DNA from: Oscillospiraceae bacterium
GTDB lineage: Bacteria > Bacillota > Clostridia > Oscillospirales > Ruminococcaceae
NCBI GenBank assembly: GCA_017414435.1
Contig: JAFQMN010000001.1
Location: 1 to 64,000, forward strand
DNA length: 64,000 bases
Direction of reading: 5' to 3'
Shown here: in pieces, positions 51,599-61,592 of the stretch
How positions within the stretch are numbered: the first letter of the stretch is position 1
How the letters are laid out: each line of letters begins with the position of its first letter
Made by a program: the position numbers and the translations under genes
The notes under the pieces: model-generated
The model's input: the letters and a program-made list of their open reading frames with translations, nothing else
Database searches by the model: none
What the model was told of the DNA's origin: nothing

Positions 51599-54500
51599 TT
51601 ACGCAGCCACTCTGTACCGCGTGTACACATATTCGTAAATACGCTGGCGGTATTCAGAAATGCATATCTCATCGTAGCATTCCGGCAGTTCAGCCCAGAG
51701 CGTATCGCGGATCAGATTGTCCACGGCGGCCTTTGTTTCCTGCTTATCTGTCCAGTGGTCAAGCTCGGCAATCTTTGCCTTTATCTTCTTCAGAAGGCTT
51801 GCGGCCACTTCCTTGATTTTCTTGATATCCGCTTTAGAAAGATCGTCCCGGAAAAGCATATCGTACAGCGAAAGCTCCTCGTCACTCTCGAAGCCCTCGC
51901 GGACATACCGCTGCTCCTCTTTATCGAGGCTGTTGGCCAGATCCATCAGATCCATAAAGGTTTTCTCGATGGTGGCGCGATCCTGCTCACTGTTATAATC
52001 CGTGATGATCTGTTGATACCGCTCATAATAATTGATACGGTCAGGATTATTGAAAAGCAAGCGGTCCAGTTTCTGCTGAATCAACTCCTCCAAATCCTTC
52101 ATTACAAGGTTCTTTTTCTTCACCTTCGCAAATTCCCGGCGCAGCAGATCAAAGTCGATAGCGCTGATATCAAACCGGCGCGGCTCTTCTTTGACCATAA
52201 GCGGCACATCGTCTATTTCAACATACTCGCTGATGATAGAATTGATTTCCACCATCAAATCGGTTGTGTCCACGTGACGGCGCTTTTTCTGCAATTCCGC
52301 ATAGATTGCGGCAATGGCTTCATACTCTTTCCGGGTAGGGCCGGTAATATCGTCACGGTCCGTGTATTTCATCAGACGGATCAGTTCTGTGGAGTATGTG
52401 GAGAACGACTTTTTATCCTCGATGGTACCGCACACAGCATTGGCGGCGGTTTGAAGCAACGACAGTTTCATAAAATCGACTGCGGCTATCAGATCAGCAA
52501 GCTCAAAGTCGCGCTCATGAAGGAAAACCTTTGCTTTTTCGATGGTATCAAGAATACGGGCAATCAGTTCATCTTTATCAACGGTCGGATCGCCGCCGGG
52601 TGTGTTGATGTTAGCCGTGTAATCTGCCAGCGCCTTACGGAGCGCTTTTACGATGCCGATATAATCGATAATCAGGCCGTTGCTCTTTCCCTCATTCACG
52701 CGGTTGGCACGGGCGATGGTCTGCATCAGCGTGTGCGCCTTCAGAGGCTTGTCCAGATAGAGGCAGGAAAGGCACTTCACATCAAAACCGGTGAGCCACA
52801 TGGCGCAGACGAACACAACCCGGAGAGGATTGGACGAATCCTTGAATTCCTTGTCCAGTTCGCGCTTTTCCATCTTAGCCCGGTGATACTTGATATCCAG
52901 ATCCCATTTTTTGAAGGTCTGAATCTCGTTCTGCTCCTGACTTATGACAACGGCCATCTCGGTTTCATGCATCCACTTCAGCTTGCGCTCCAGTTCCTGC
53001 GCCTCCTGCTGTGTGGCCGTTTTGATCTTCGCTTTCAGGGCTTTTATTTCTTCTTTCCAGTATTCCTGAACGAAGTTATACATACGGACGCAGGTGACCT
53101 TGTTCAGGCAAACGAACATGGCCTTGCCGCTTGTCCACAGATCGGAATAGTGACCGACAAAATCCTTTGCGATAGATTTCAGACGCGGCTCTGCCGTCAT
53201 CAGATGGATTTCCTTGGCGAACTCCGCTTCCAGCTTATCCTGCTGATCGACGTCGATATCGGCGTTCTCGATAGCGTCGAGAATACGGTCTGTGATTTCC
53301 GGATTGTGAAGGTCGAGTATTTTTTCGCCGCGATTCTCATAATACAGCGGAACGGTGGCACCGTCCTCAACGGCGCGTTTGAAGTCGTAAACGGAGATAT
53401 AGCCGCCGAATGTACGGGCTGTGATATTGTCGCTGGACAGAAGCGGCGTGCCGGTAAATCCGATACGAGCCGCTGTCGGGAGCAGCTTCATCATATTGTC
53501 GGCAAAGATACCATACTGACTGCGATGCGCTTCATCTGACATAATGATGATATCGTGATCCGGGTAGATCGGCGCTTCATCCGGCTTGTTGAATTTCTGT
53601 ATCAGCGTGAAAATAAAGCTTGGATTGCCTTTCAGCTTCGTGACAAGGTCGCTGCCGCTTGTAGCAATAAACTGCGAAGCCTTCGTTTTTCCAAGCAGAC
53701 CGCAGTTTTCAAAGGTGTCGCTGATCTGCTTGTTCAGCTCATCGCGGTCGGTCAGTACCACGATGGTGGGCGACCCGGCAAACTTGCGACGGATCTTTTG
53801 CGCGAGGAATACCATGGAATAGCTCTTGCCGGAGCCTTGGGTGTGCCAGAACACGCCCAGCTTGCCATCGTTGAGCTTCCTCGCTTCGTATGCCTTGACC
53901 GCTTCGTTGACGCCAAGGTACTGATGGTTACGGGCAAGGATTTTTACGGTGTTGCCGCCGGAGTGATCATAGAGGATAAAGTTCTCCAGCAGATCGAGGA
54001 AATTCTCCTTTTTGCAGATGCCACGCAACATAGTTTCCAGAGCCACGCTGCCTTGCTCTTTTTCATCAAGGCGCTTCCATTCATGGAAGAATTCATATTT
54101 GCTTCCCAGCGTGCCGACCTTGGCCTCGGTGCCGTTGGAGAGCATGAGAAATGCATTATAGTAGAACAGATGCGGTATCGTATCCTGATAATCCGTATAG
54201 TTGTCATCGTAAGCGTTCTGCACGTCTACGGTGTTTTTCTTTAATTCCACGAAAAGGAGCGGCAGGCCGTTTACAAAGCCGACAATGTCCGTGCGGCGGC
54301 GGTAGAGGTCACCGTGTATCTTCAGCTCTTTGACCGCAAGGAAGTAGTTGTTTTCCGGGTGCAGAAAATCGATCACAGCGGCTTTCTTCGTTTCCGTTTT
54401 GCCGTCCGGACGCTTGACCGTTACAGGGATGCCGTCGCGGATCAGGAAATACTTCTCTTCATTGATCTGGAGCAGTGACGAGGTGGAAAGACGCTTCTCC

Positions 54501-54736
54501 AAAACAGCCTGTGCCTCAAGCAGCTGATCGGCGGTGATCCACGGATTGAGCTTTTTTAGGGCAGCACGGAAATACCGTACAAGCAAAATCTCCTTGTACG
54601 ACTTCCTGCCGAAGGTGCTGTTATCGCCCAGCACCTCCGTGTTATATGCAAATTTCACATCCCAGTCAAGCTCGTCCCGGAGAAGGTTTCCGGCGCTTTC
54701 CTGCACAAGAATGTTTTCAGAGTAATCGTAGCTCAT
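51599..54736 (-). CDS. hsdR: Type I restriction enzyme, R subunit
   Basis: The 1045-residue product begins with a nuclease domain (DIVGFVNGLPLLFVELKK, E-x-K), then two RecA-like helicase domains with Walker A TQGSGKSYS, a DEAH-type motif SDEAHRSQYG, and GFTGTPL; motif VI is ARANRVNEG. The C-terminal part binds the methylase. It translocates DNA and cuts it away from unmodified sites. It overlaps the upstream Mrr-type gene by four bases. Confidence 0.97.
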   Translation of the reverse strand: MSYDYSENILVQESAGNLLRDELDWDVKFAYNTEVLGDNSTFGRKSYKEILLVRYFRAALKKLNPWITADQLLEAQAVLEKRLSTSSLLQINEEKYFLIRDGIPVTVKRPDGKTETKKAAVIDFLHPENNYFLAVKELKIHGDLYRRRTDIVGFVNGLPLLFVELKKNTVDVQNAYDDNYTDYQDTIPHLFYYNAFLMLSNGTEAKVGTLGSKYEFFHEWKRLDEKEQGSVALETMLRGICKKENFLDLLENFILYDHSGGNTVKILARNHQYLGVNEAVKAYEARKLNDGKLGVFWHTQGSGKSYSMVFLAQKIRRKFAGSPTIVVLTDRDELNKQISDTFENCGLLGKTKASQFIATSGSDLVTKLKGNPSFIFTLIQKFNKPDEAPIYPDHDIIIMSDEAHRSQYGIFADNMMKLLPTAARIGFTGTPLLSSDNITARTFGGYISVYDFKRAVEDGATVPLYYENRGEKILDLHNPEITDRILDAIENADIDVDQQDKLEAEFAKEIHLMTAEPRLKSIAKDFVGHYSDLWTSGKAMFVCLNKVTCVRMYNFVQEYWKEEIKALKAKIKTATQQEAQELERKLKWMHETEMAVVISQEQNEIQTFKKWDLDIKYHRAKMEKRELDKEFKDSSNPLRVVFVCAMWLTGFDVKCLSCLYLDKPLKAHTLMQTIARANRVNEGKSNGLIIDYIGIVKALRKALADYTANINTPGGDPTVDKDELIARILDTIEKAKVFLHERDFELADLIAAVDFMKLSLLQTAANAVCGTIEDKKSFSTYSTELIRLMKYTDRDDITGPTRKEYEAIAAIYAELQKKRRHVDTTDLMVEINSIISEYVEIDDVPLMVKEEPRRFDISAIDFDLLRREFAKVKKKNLVMKDLEELIQQKLDRLLFNNPDRINYYERYQQIITDYNSEQDRATIEKTFMDLMDLANSLDKEEQRYVREGFESDEELSLYDMLFRDDLSKADIKKIKEVAASLLKKIKAKIAELDHWTDKQETKAAVDNLIRDTLWAELPECYDEICISEYRQRIYEYVYTRYRVAA

Positions 54737-55311
54737 GCTTTGTCACCACCGTTGTTTTCAATAATGAACCGATAAAGGGCGTCTGTATCATCTATGTACG
54801 AAATGGAAACTGACGTTTCTGATTTTTGTGTTTGCATAGCCATGCAGAATGGTTTGTGATTCACCCATGAAGGGATAACAGGATTACTGATCCAATCCTC
54901 ACTTCTGGCCTCATAGCGCAGTTGTCCGTCTATTATAGAAATCAAAGCAATTCCATGTTCTTTTGCGTATTTCAGGGCACCGGATTGAAAATATGATGTC
55001 GTGATAAAAACACCCTTATGTGCACCAACAGAACATATTTTGCCATATAGTGCTTGAATGTGTTCCCGCTTGACAGGTCCTTTATATCGTTTGCACTCCA
55101 CAAGAATAACAATATCTACTCCCATGGTAGACAGCTTGATTTCGCCATCAATTTGATAAGAACCATCATGAGCATCTTTTTGTACATTGTGCGTGAAGGA
55201 ATAGTTGTCTATTTCTTTATTTTGAAATTGTTCCTTAAGAACTGAAATGGCATACTGCTCAAATTCAGTAGGGGTCATTTCTGTATAGTTTTCTTTTGTC
55301 GGAATAAACAA
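54733..55311 (-). CDS. Mrr-type restriction endonuclease within the type I operon
   Basis: The 192-residue product has an Mrr_cat-like domain: MTPTEFEQYAISVL, YQIDGEIKL, then IVILVECKRYKGPVKREHI (PD-(D/E)xK type, E-C-K), and GVFITTSYFQSGALKYAKEHGIALI. The TTG at 55311 follows AAGGAGG. It is placed between hsdS and hsdR, overlapping hsdR by four bases. It may cut modified or foreign DNA, or support the R subunit. Not part of a standard type I system. Confidence 0.82.
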   Translation of the reverse strand: MFIPTKENYTEMTPTEFEQYAISVLKEQFQNKEIDNYSFTHNVQKDAHDGSYQIDGEIKLSTMGVDIVILVECKRYKGPVKREHIQALYGKICSVGAHKGVFITTSYFQSGALKYAKEHGIALISIIDGQLRYEARSEDWISNPVIPSWVNHKPFCMAMQTQKSETSVSISYIDDTDALYRFIIENNGGDKA

Positions 55312-55331
55312 TCCTATTCCTCCTTACTTTG

Positions 55332-56492
55332 TTATACTTCGATTTCGCAGCTCATCAGCTTGGGCAACAGACGATCACGGGCCTCTTGTGAACAAATAAT
55401 CTGTTTTTTCAAACACTCGATTTTCTTCTGAATTACTTCACAATTAGCATTGTATGCCTGAAGGACCGAATCTTCTGGTATATATACCGAGATATCCTCT
55501 AACATATGTTTTGTTAAAAACTTAATTGTCGAGCCTCTGGCCGCTTGGAACAATTGCCGCATACTTTCTCTGACCGCGTGATATAGAAGATACAGATGAT
55601 CCTTATCATACGGAGAAAAAACATATGTCCGCTGATACGCTTCAAACTGACCTCGATACAGTTTCACATTGAAATCTCCGTTACCGGCAAGGATAACAGC
55701 ATCACAATCAAAGGAATAAGACGGGGCTTTAATAGGCTCCTGTGCACAGGTGAAAAATAGATACTTTCCGTCGAGAGTTCCGAAATTAGCATCTTTTTTC
55801 CCAGTGGCAATGGGTGCGATAGTAGCCAATCCGACCTTTTCCCACCCCTCTGGCACACCGTCAACAATCGATGTGTCCTCATATCCGGGGAAGTGGAGAT
55901 CGACAAACCACTCCTTATATAGCCGCTGTGCCGCTTCTTCGAGCAGTCTGATCTGCTTTTGGTTGTTTTCAATAAGTTTGTCGTAGGCAGAAAGAATTGA
56001 AACAATAGATTCTTGAATATCAATCGGCGGACACGGCACCTCAAAATTGGCTATCATATCCTTTGTCATAGCATTGCGCGAGGCACCTTTCCCAACAGCA
56101 AGCCCAAGCATAAAAGATTGCATATACGGACTTGCAAGATAATAATTCAAGAATAGGGGATTAAGTTCTTCTTGATTCGGGCGAACAATGGCAACGTGCT
56201 GATTCACACGAGCAGGTAAAACGCTTTCAGGTACGATGCAGGTTCTCGCCACGGAATCACCAGTAATATTTAATAGTACATCGTATTTTAATACCGTAAC
56301 ACCGTTCAGCTTCTTTGCAGCCTCTTCTGTTATATGTGCAAGTCCATCATAAGTAAACTCCAAATTATACACATTTTGACTTCTGATTAGGCTTATTCCA
56401 TTATCAATATAAACCGTTGCTCCTCCTTTTGGAGTAGCACCACTACCTATTTTTGAACAAACGTCTCCTAACCGAACATTATCCCAACTCAT
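55332..56492 (-). CDS. hsdS: Type I restriction enzyme, specificity subunit
   Basis: The 386-residue product has two target-recognition domains, each followed by a long helix: the first ends PPIDIQESIVSILSAYDKLIENNQKQI, the second ends IQKKIECLKKQIICSQEARDRLLPKLM. The site recognised cannot be read from the sequence. It overlaps hsdM by four bases. Base composition is lower in GC than hsdM and hsdR, usual for exchangeable specificity genes. Confidence 0.95.
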   Translation of the reverse strand: MSWDNVRLGDVCSKIGSGATPKGGATVYIDNGISLIRSQNVYNLEFTYDGLAHITEEAAKKLNGVTVLKYDVLLNITGDSVARTCIVPESVLPARVNQHVAIVRPNQEELNPLFLNYYLASPYMQSFMLGLAVGKGASRNAMTKDMIANFEVPCPPIDIQESIVSILSAYDKLIENNQKQIRLLEEAAQRLYKEWFVDLHFPGYEDTSIVDGVPEGWEKVGLATIAPIATGKKDANFGTLDGKYLFFTCAQEPIKAPSYSFDCDAVILAGNGDFNVKLYRGQFEAYQRTYVFSPYDKDHLYLLYHAVRESMRQLFQAARGSTIKFLTKHMLEDISVYIPEDSVLQAYNANCEVIQKKIECLKKQIICSQEARDRLLPKLMSCEIEV

Positions 56493-58354
56493 ATCCCCAT
56501 CTCCTTCATGTTCTGCGAGATGGTGTCCATCAGATCGTTGGATTCAGCCTGAAGGGACAGAAGTTCCCTGTGTATTTCAGCCATACGCTCGGCAAAATCC
56601 ACACCGTCATCCTCCACGGGAGCCACACCGACGTATGCGCCGGGTGTGAGGGACCAGCCTTTTTCTTCGATTTCGTCAATTGTTGCCAGCTTGCACAGGC
56701 CAAGCACGTCTTCATAAACGCCCTCACCGAACTTTTCATAAAGCCAGTGCGCTTCCTTTGCAACGGTAAGCATATTCTCGATATAAGCGATCCTGTCATC
56801 GTACTGCTGTTGGACGCTCTTTTTGTCGCGCTTTCCGACGGCGTCAACTTCGGCTTTCGCGGCCTTGCGGAGCGCAGAGAGTTTCTCTTTCAGCGCGGAT
56901 ACGATATCGGCAAAGGAATCCTGATAAACAGCCTCTTTCAAATCGTCATTTTCTGCGGCTTCGGCTTCTGCGTGGAGATAATCGTGGTACTCCCGCAGCA
57001 GCGCAGCATACTTTTCGGTTTCGCCGCGATAGAGCCATACGATAGCGTTCAGGTTTTTGAGCTGCCATTCGCTCCATTCGTTCAGCGTGCGGTCGACAAC
57101 GGTGTAGTAATTCCGGGCGTCGATAAACAGCACCTTTTCACGGATGGCTTCGTTCTTGGCTTTATCAAAGAACCACAGGGAGCAAGGCAGCGACTTGGTA
57201 TAAAAGAAGTTGTTGCCGACGGAGATCATCACGTCAACGTGTCCGGTGCGGATCAGCGCTTCGCGGATATCCTTATCCTTGCCCTGACTGTCCGTAGCAG
57301 AGGACGCCATAACGAAACCGGCGCGGCCATGCTCGTTCAGATAGGAGTAGAAATAGGATATCCAGAGATAATTTGCGTTTCCGACCTCTTTGTTCTTGTT
57401 CACGCTCGGAAGACCAAACGGAAGACGTCCCGCGCTCTCGCAGGATTCGGCTTTTACTTTATCTACATTGAACGGCGGATTCGCCATGATGTAATCACAG
57501 CAGCCGTTCAGATTATGCGCGTCATGATAGAAGGTGTTCGCTTCGTCTCCGGATTTGATAACGCCGGTTAGCCCGTGCACAGCCATGTTCATCAGACAGA
57601 GCTGTGCGTTATATTCCACCTTTTCCTGCCCGTAGAAGGTCATGGCGCTGTTAGCATTCATACCGGCGGCATTTACAAAATCACCGCTCTGCACGAACAT
57701 ACCGCCGCTCCCGCACGCGCAATCGAGAAGAACGCCCTGTTTCGGTTCAATGATGTTTACGATCATTTTTACAAGCGACTTCGGCGTGAAGAACACACCG
57801 TCATCAGATGCGACTACGGGAGCGAATTTACTGAGGAAGTATTCATAAATGCGGCCTATAACATCGCCGCCGACATCGTCAAGGGCGCTGTTGTTGAAAA
57901 TACGGAGAAGCTCAGCAAGAAGCTCATCGGAGAAATCCGTATAGCTTTTCGGCAGAACGCCTGTGAGCTGTTCGCTCTGTGCCTCAATGAGCTGCATGGC
58001 GTTGTTGACCACTTCTCCGAGGCTGTTCATCGGATGGCCGTCTTTGTTGATTAGACCGGCGGATGCGATGTTCTCCGGTAGATTGACAAGGTATTCGTAC
58101 TGTGCCTCTTTCGGCAGGAACAGAGCGCTCTTGGCAGAAAAGTCGCTGGCCTCAACAGGCAGCACACGACCGCCGCGAGAGGGCCGATCCTTCAGAATCT
58201 CTGCCTCTACCTTCTTAAAACGGCTGTACGCATAGCGCAGGAAGATAAGCCCCAGCACGGGCATACAATATTGATTCGAGGTCAGCTTGGACCCGGCTCT
58301 CAGAAGATCGGCGGATTCCCACAGCTCCGCCTCCAGTTTGCGTATGTTAATCAT
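56489..58354 (-). CDS. hsdM: Type I restriction enzyme, methylase subunit
   Basis: The 621-residue product has an N-terminal helical domain (LEAELWESADLLRAGSKLTSNQYCMPVLGLIFLRYAY), AdoMet motif I (LLDCACGSGGMFVQ), and the N6-adenine methylase motif NPPF (ANPPFNVDK). It is larger than HsdM of E. coli, with a C-terminal coiled region. It starts inside the stop of the regulator gene. Confidence 0.96.
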   Translation of the reverse strand: MINIRKLEAELWESADLLRAGSKLTSNQYCMPVLGLIFLRYAYSRFKKVEAEILKDRPSRGGRVLPVEASDFSAKSALFLPKEAQYEYLVNLPENIASAGLINKDGHPMNSLGEVVNNAMQLIEAQSEQLTGVLPKSYTDFSDELLAELLRIFNNSALDDVGGDVIGRIYEYFLSKFAPVVASDDGVFFTPKSLVKMIVNIIEPKQGVLLDCACGSGGMFVQSGDFVNAAGMNANSAMTFYGQEKVEYNAQLCLMNMAVHGLTGVIKSGDEANTFYHDAHNLNGCCDYIMANPPFNVDKVKAESCESAGRLPFGLPSVNKNKEVGNANYLWISYFYSYLNEHGRAGFVMASSATDSQGKDKDIREALIRTGHVDVMISVGNNFFYTKSLPCSLWFFDKAKNEAIREKVLFIDARNYYTVVDRTLNEWSEWQLKNLNAIVWLYRGETEKYAALLREYHDYLHAEAEAAENDDLKEAVYQDSFADIVSALKEKLSALRKAAKAEVDAVGKRDKKSVQQQYDDRIAYIENMLTVAKEAHWLYEKFGEGVYEDVLGLCKLATIDEIEEKGWSLTPGAYVGVAPVEDDGVDFAERMAEIHRELLSLQAESNDLMDTISQNMKEMGI

Positions 58355-58577
58355 TGGTATCTTCTCCTTCCGGGTTTTCGGAAATAAATTTCATCATATC
58401 GTTAGGCGTACAGCCCATCGCTTTGCATATACTTTCTACTTTATCAAGCGCGATGTACTGCCCGTTTTTTATTTTTGTAATTATGTTTGCGGATATCTCT
58501 GCCCGGCGCATTAGCTCAGCATTGGAGATGTCTCGCTCTATCATCATGTGCATCAGTGGTTTATAGCTAACTGACAT
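58347..58577 (-). CDS. XRE-family (Cro/C1-type) regulator
   Basis: The 76-residue protein has a helix-turn-helix pattern (ISNAELMRRAEISANIITKIKNGQYIALDKVESICKAMGC). It is first in the hsd operon and probably controls it. It overlaps hsdM by eight bases. Confidence 0.9.
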   Translation of the reverse strand: MSVSYKPLMHMMIERDISNAELMRRAEISANIITKIKNGQYIALDKVESICKAMGCTPNDMMKFISENPEGEDTND

Positions 58578-58616
58578 ATCGGTTGCCTCCTTGTCACAGT
58601 CACCAACAACTTATTT

Positions 58617-58645
58617 AGTATATCACATTTCCGTGAAAAAATCAA
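58617..58645 (-). promoter_or_regulatory. Promoter of the regulator-hsd operon
   Basis: On the minus strand TTGATT and TATACT (with upstream TG, an extended -10) are 17 bases apart, about 40 bases before the regulator. The rest of 58578-58914 holds short inverted repeats and no gene that I can see. The 17 bases spanning the -10 also occur at the eCIS promoter. Confidence 0.65.
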
Positions 58646-58914
58646 TGAATATATTTTGAACTTTTGATTTCCGGGTTGCGCTCGGAAATTTTTCTTTTTT
58701 CTTCGTCAAAACCAGCTCCTCGTCTCCAGTGGGAAGTGTGAGGGTTGAATTTCCCGGTAGGTAGTAGGAAGAGGAATTCCGATGAAAAACCGTCAGATTT
58801 TTCTCTTTGTCAAGGCTACCAGATGAAGGAAGAAAACTTCCTCACAAAAAGCGGACCACTTAGACGGTTTCCCTCCAGTGGGTATTGAGGACGGGATAAA
58901 GCCCTCCGGAAAGG

Positions 58915-61227
58915 ATGATTACAGATATGTACGAAAAGCTGCCACAGGAATTAAAGGAACGAGGCGCCTTCTGCCTCTTGAAGTATGAGGAGCGGGACGG
59001 ACGCCTGACAAAAGTGCCGTATCAAGTGAACGGCCTCCACGCGGATTCCACGAATAAGACCACCTTCACGGATTACCCCACTGCTGTAAAACACAGATCT
59101 GAATATGACGGGCTCGGCATCGGCGTCTTTGGAGATATCTGCGCCATCGATATCGACCACTGCGTTGAGGACGGCGTGCTCTCAGATATGGCGGAAGATA
59201 TCGTCACACGGATGGACAGCTATACAGAATACAGCCCGTCCGGTACCGGTGTGCGGATTCTGTTCAAAGCCTCGCTCCCTGCATACGACAAGAACCGCTA
59301 TTACATCAATAACCGTAAGATCGGCCTTGAGGTCTACGTGGCCGGATACACAAGTCGCTTTGTTACGGTTACCGGCAACGCCATCCGAGGTATCGGTATC
59401 GAGGATCGGACCGAGGCTCTGTCGGAGGTGCTGGAAAAGTATATGCGGAAGGCCGAAAAGCCGGTATCCCATGTGGTTGTTCCGGGCAGCTACCTCTCCG
59501 ATGCCTCTGTGCTTCAGAAGGCCTTTGCCTCGAAACAGGGTGAAAAATTTAAAGCTCTGTGGAACGGCATCATCCCGGACGGAAAGAGCCACAGCGAGGC
59601 GGATGCGGCCCTGTGTGCGATACTGGCGTTCTGGTGCGGCGGCGATACCGAGCAGATGGATAGGCTGTTCAGGCGATCGGCTCTGATGCGGGATAAATGG
59701 GAACGGGACGACTATCGCGCATCCACACTCACAAAGACTGTGGCGATGTGTGCGGAGTTCTATAAGCCTGTAGGCAAATCCTCGGCGGCGGATGATTTCA
59801 GCGATCTCCAACAGACGGTGGCTACGCTCAATCCGGCAGAGAATGACCGTTATCCGTGGAACGACATCGGTAACGGCAGATTATTTGCTGACGTGTTCAA
59901 GGATATCGCCCGTTTCGTCCCGGAGCGCAAGCAGTGGCATATCTATGACGGTACACGCTGGGTCTCCGATACCGGTTCTCTCAAAGCGATGGAGCTGTGC
60001 AAGGCTCTGGCCGATGCGCTCATGCGGTATGCGCTGGATATCCATGATGAGCATAAGCGCAAAAGCTACATTGATTTCTGCCGGAAATGGCAGAGCCGCC
60101 ATATGCGTATCACGATCCTCTCCGATGCCCAGAGCGTGTATCCCATATCCATGCAGGATTTCGACAGCGACCGTTTCCTGTTCAACTGCGCCAACGGTAC
60201 ACTGGATCTCCACACGATGGAGTTCCGGGGCCACAGTGCCGAGGACAGGCTTACGAAGATCACCTCCGTTGAATATGTCCCCGGTGCCGTGAGTGAACGC
60301 TTCAGCCGCTTTATCAGCGAGATCATGAGCGGCGATACGGAAAAGGCAAAGTTCCTGCAAAAGGCGCTCGGTTACTCTGTCAGCGGCGATACCCGTTTCG
60401 AGTGCATGTTCTTCCTCTATGGCGAAACCACCCGTAACGGCAAAGGGACGCTGATGGAAAGCATCCTCCGGGTCATGGGCGATTACGGACGAGCTGTTAG
60501 ACCGGAGACGATTGCGCTCAAGCACAGTGTCAACAGCCAAAATCCCAGCGAGGACATCGCCCGTCTTGCCGGTATCCGGCTTGCCAATATCTCAGAGCCG
60601 AGCCGGGGGCTCTTGCTCAATGCTGCACAGGTCAAGAGTATGACTGGTAACGATACGCTCAACGCCCGGTTCTTACACGAAAACAGCTTTGATTTCCAGC
60701 CACAGTTCAAACTCTATGTCAACACCAACTATCTGCCGGTTATCACGGATACCACGCTTTTCACCAGTGGCCGTGTGCTGATCATACCCTTCGACAAGCA
60801 TTTCGAGGAATGGGAGCAGGACAAGGGTCTGAAAGCGGAGTTCGGCAAGCCGGAGGTGCAGAGCGCAATCCTGAACTGGATGCTGGAGGGATACCGGCTC
60901 CTGCAGGGCGAAGGTTTCACGCCTCCGCAATCGGTCATTGACGCCACCAACGCCTACTACCACGACAGTGACAAAATCGCCCAGTTTGCTGAGGACTGCC
61001 TTTTGCCTGATGCCGGGGCTGAGACCAAGACCTCGGAGATCTACGAGGCCTACCGCACATGGTGCGCCGGGAACGGCTGCTATGTGGAGAACAACAAGAA
61101 CTTCATTGCCGAGCTACGGAAGTTCGATGCCGGGAAGGTCATACGCAAGCGTCCCAGATCCGGTGGAGAGAAAACCACAGTCCTCATGGGCTATGCGCTC
61201 CGTGAGGCCGTGGAGTTCTTGAAATAA
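58915..61227 (+). CDS. D5/P4-type primase-helicase of a mobile element
   Basis: The 770-residue product has an N-terminal primase-like domain (GIGVFGDICAIDIDHCVEDG with the D-x-D metal site, and SGTGVRILFKA), and a C-terminal D5-type helicase: a D5_N region followed by Walker A GETTRNGKGT, and the LANISEPSRG and FQPQFKLYVNTNYLP segments of superfamily 3 helicases. It should start replication of the element or phage. Start is the ATG at 58915; a second ATG at 58927 is equally possible. The GC-rich codon use contrasts with the chromosome. Confidence 0.92.
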   Translation: MITDMYEKLPQELKERGAFCLLKYEERDGRLTKVPYQVNGLHADSTNKTTFTDYPTAVKHRSEYDGLGIGVFGDICAIDIDHCVEDGVLSDMAEDIVTRMDSYTEYSPSGTGVRILFKASLPAYDKNRYYINNRKIGLEVYVAGYTSRFVTVTGNAIRGIGIEDRTEALSEVLEKYMRKAEKPVSHVVVPGSYLSDASVLQKAFASKQGEKFKALWNGIIPDGKSHSEADAALCAILAFWCGGDTEQMDRLFRRSALMRDKWERDDYRASTLTKTVAMCAEFYKPVGKSSAADDFSDLQQTVATLNPAENDRYPWNDIGNGRLFADVFKDIARFVPERKQWHIYDGTRWVSDTGSLKAMELCKALADALMRYALDIHDEHKRKSYIDFCRKWQSRHMRITILSDAQSVYPISMQDFDSDRFLFNCANGTLDLHTMEFRGHSAEDRLTKITSVEYVPGAVSERFSRFISEIMSGDTEKAKFLQKALGYSVSGDTRFECMFFLYGETTRNGKGTLMESILRVMGDYGRAVRPETIALKHSVNSQNPSEDIARLAGIRLANISEPSRGLLLNAAQVKSMTGNDTLNARFLHENSFDFQPQFKLYVNTNYLPVITDTTLFTSGRVLIIPFDKHFEEWEQDKGLKAEFGKPEVQSAILNWMLEGYRLLQGEGFTPPQSVIDATNAYYHDSDKIAQFAEDCLLPDAGAETKTSEIYEAYRTWCAGNGCYVENNKNFIAELRKFDAGKVIRKRPRSGGEKTTVLMGYALREAVEFLK

Positions 61228-61592
61228 GACTCTGGGGCACGTGGGGCAGCTGACTTTGGTTTTTTCTATAGAAAATCGTTCTTACGAAATAACCATAATT
61301 GCTTGCCCCATCTGCCCCAAATGAAAGGCGGTGGTCAAATGCGGTATATCCGTTCTCCATGTGACCGGTAAGGCGGTCAAAATCTCTGGCGCTTTTGTGC
61401 CGGACAACGGGCGCAGGCCTTCACGCAGAAATTCGCGTAAGTTTTCATAGGAATAGGCATAATTCTGCTCGGTAGGGGCGGTCTAATCTCTGTGATTATC
61501 CATAGCGGACAGCGGCGTGGGGCTTCACGCACAAAAAAACATATTCAAACGGGGTATTAATCCCAAATTCAAACATTATGGAGGAAATGATC
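61228..61592. other. Noncoding gap between primase and capsid genes
   Basis: Directly after the primase stop an imperfect inverted repeat (GGGGCACGTGGGGCA near 61233-61247 and TGCCCCATCTGCCCC near 61305-61319) surrounds an AT-rich core. The rest shows no convincing gene; it may hold regulatory sequences or the remains of deleted phage genes. Confidence 0.5.

Noticed and set aside
51551-53539. Long plus-strand reading frame of 662 codons
   Set aside because: It lies antisense to hsdR, which has complete family motifs; long antisense frames are common in GC-richer genes and the product shows no domain.
56453-57571. Plus-strand reading frame of 372 codons
   Set aside because: Antisense to hsdM; no domain and no ribosome site.
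59182-60540. Minus-strand frames of about 200 codons
   Set aside because: Antisense to the primase-helicase gene and lacking recognisable features.
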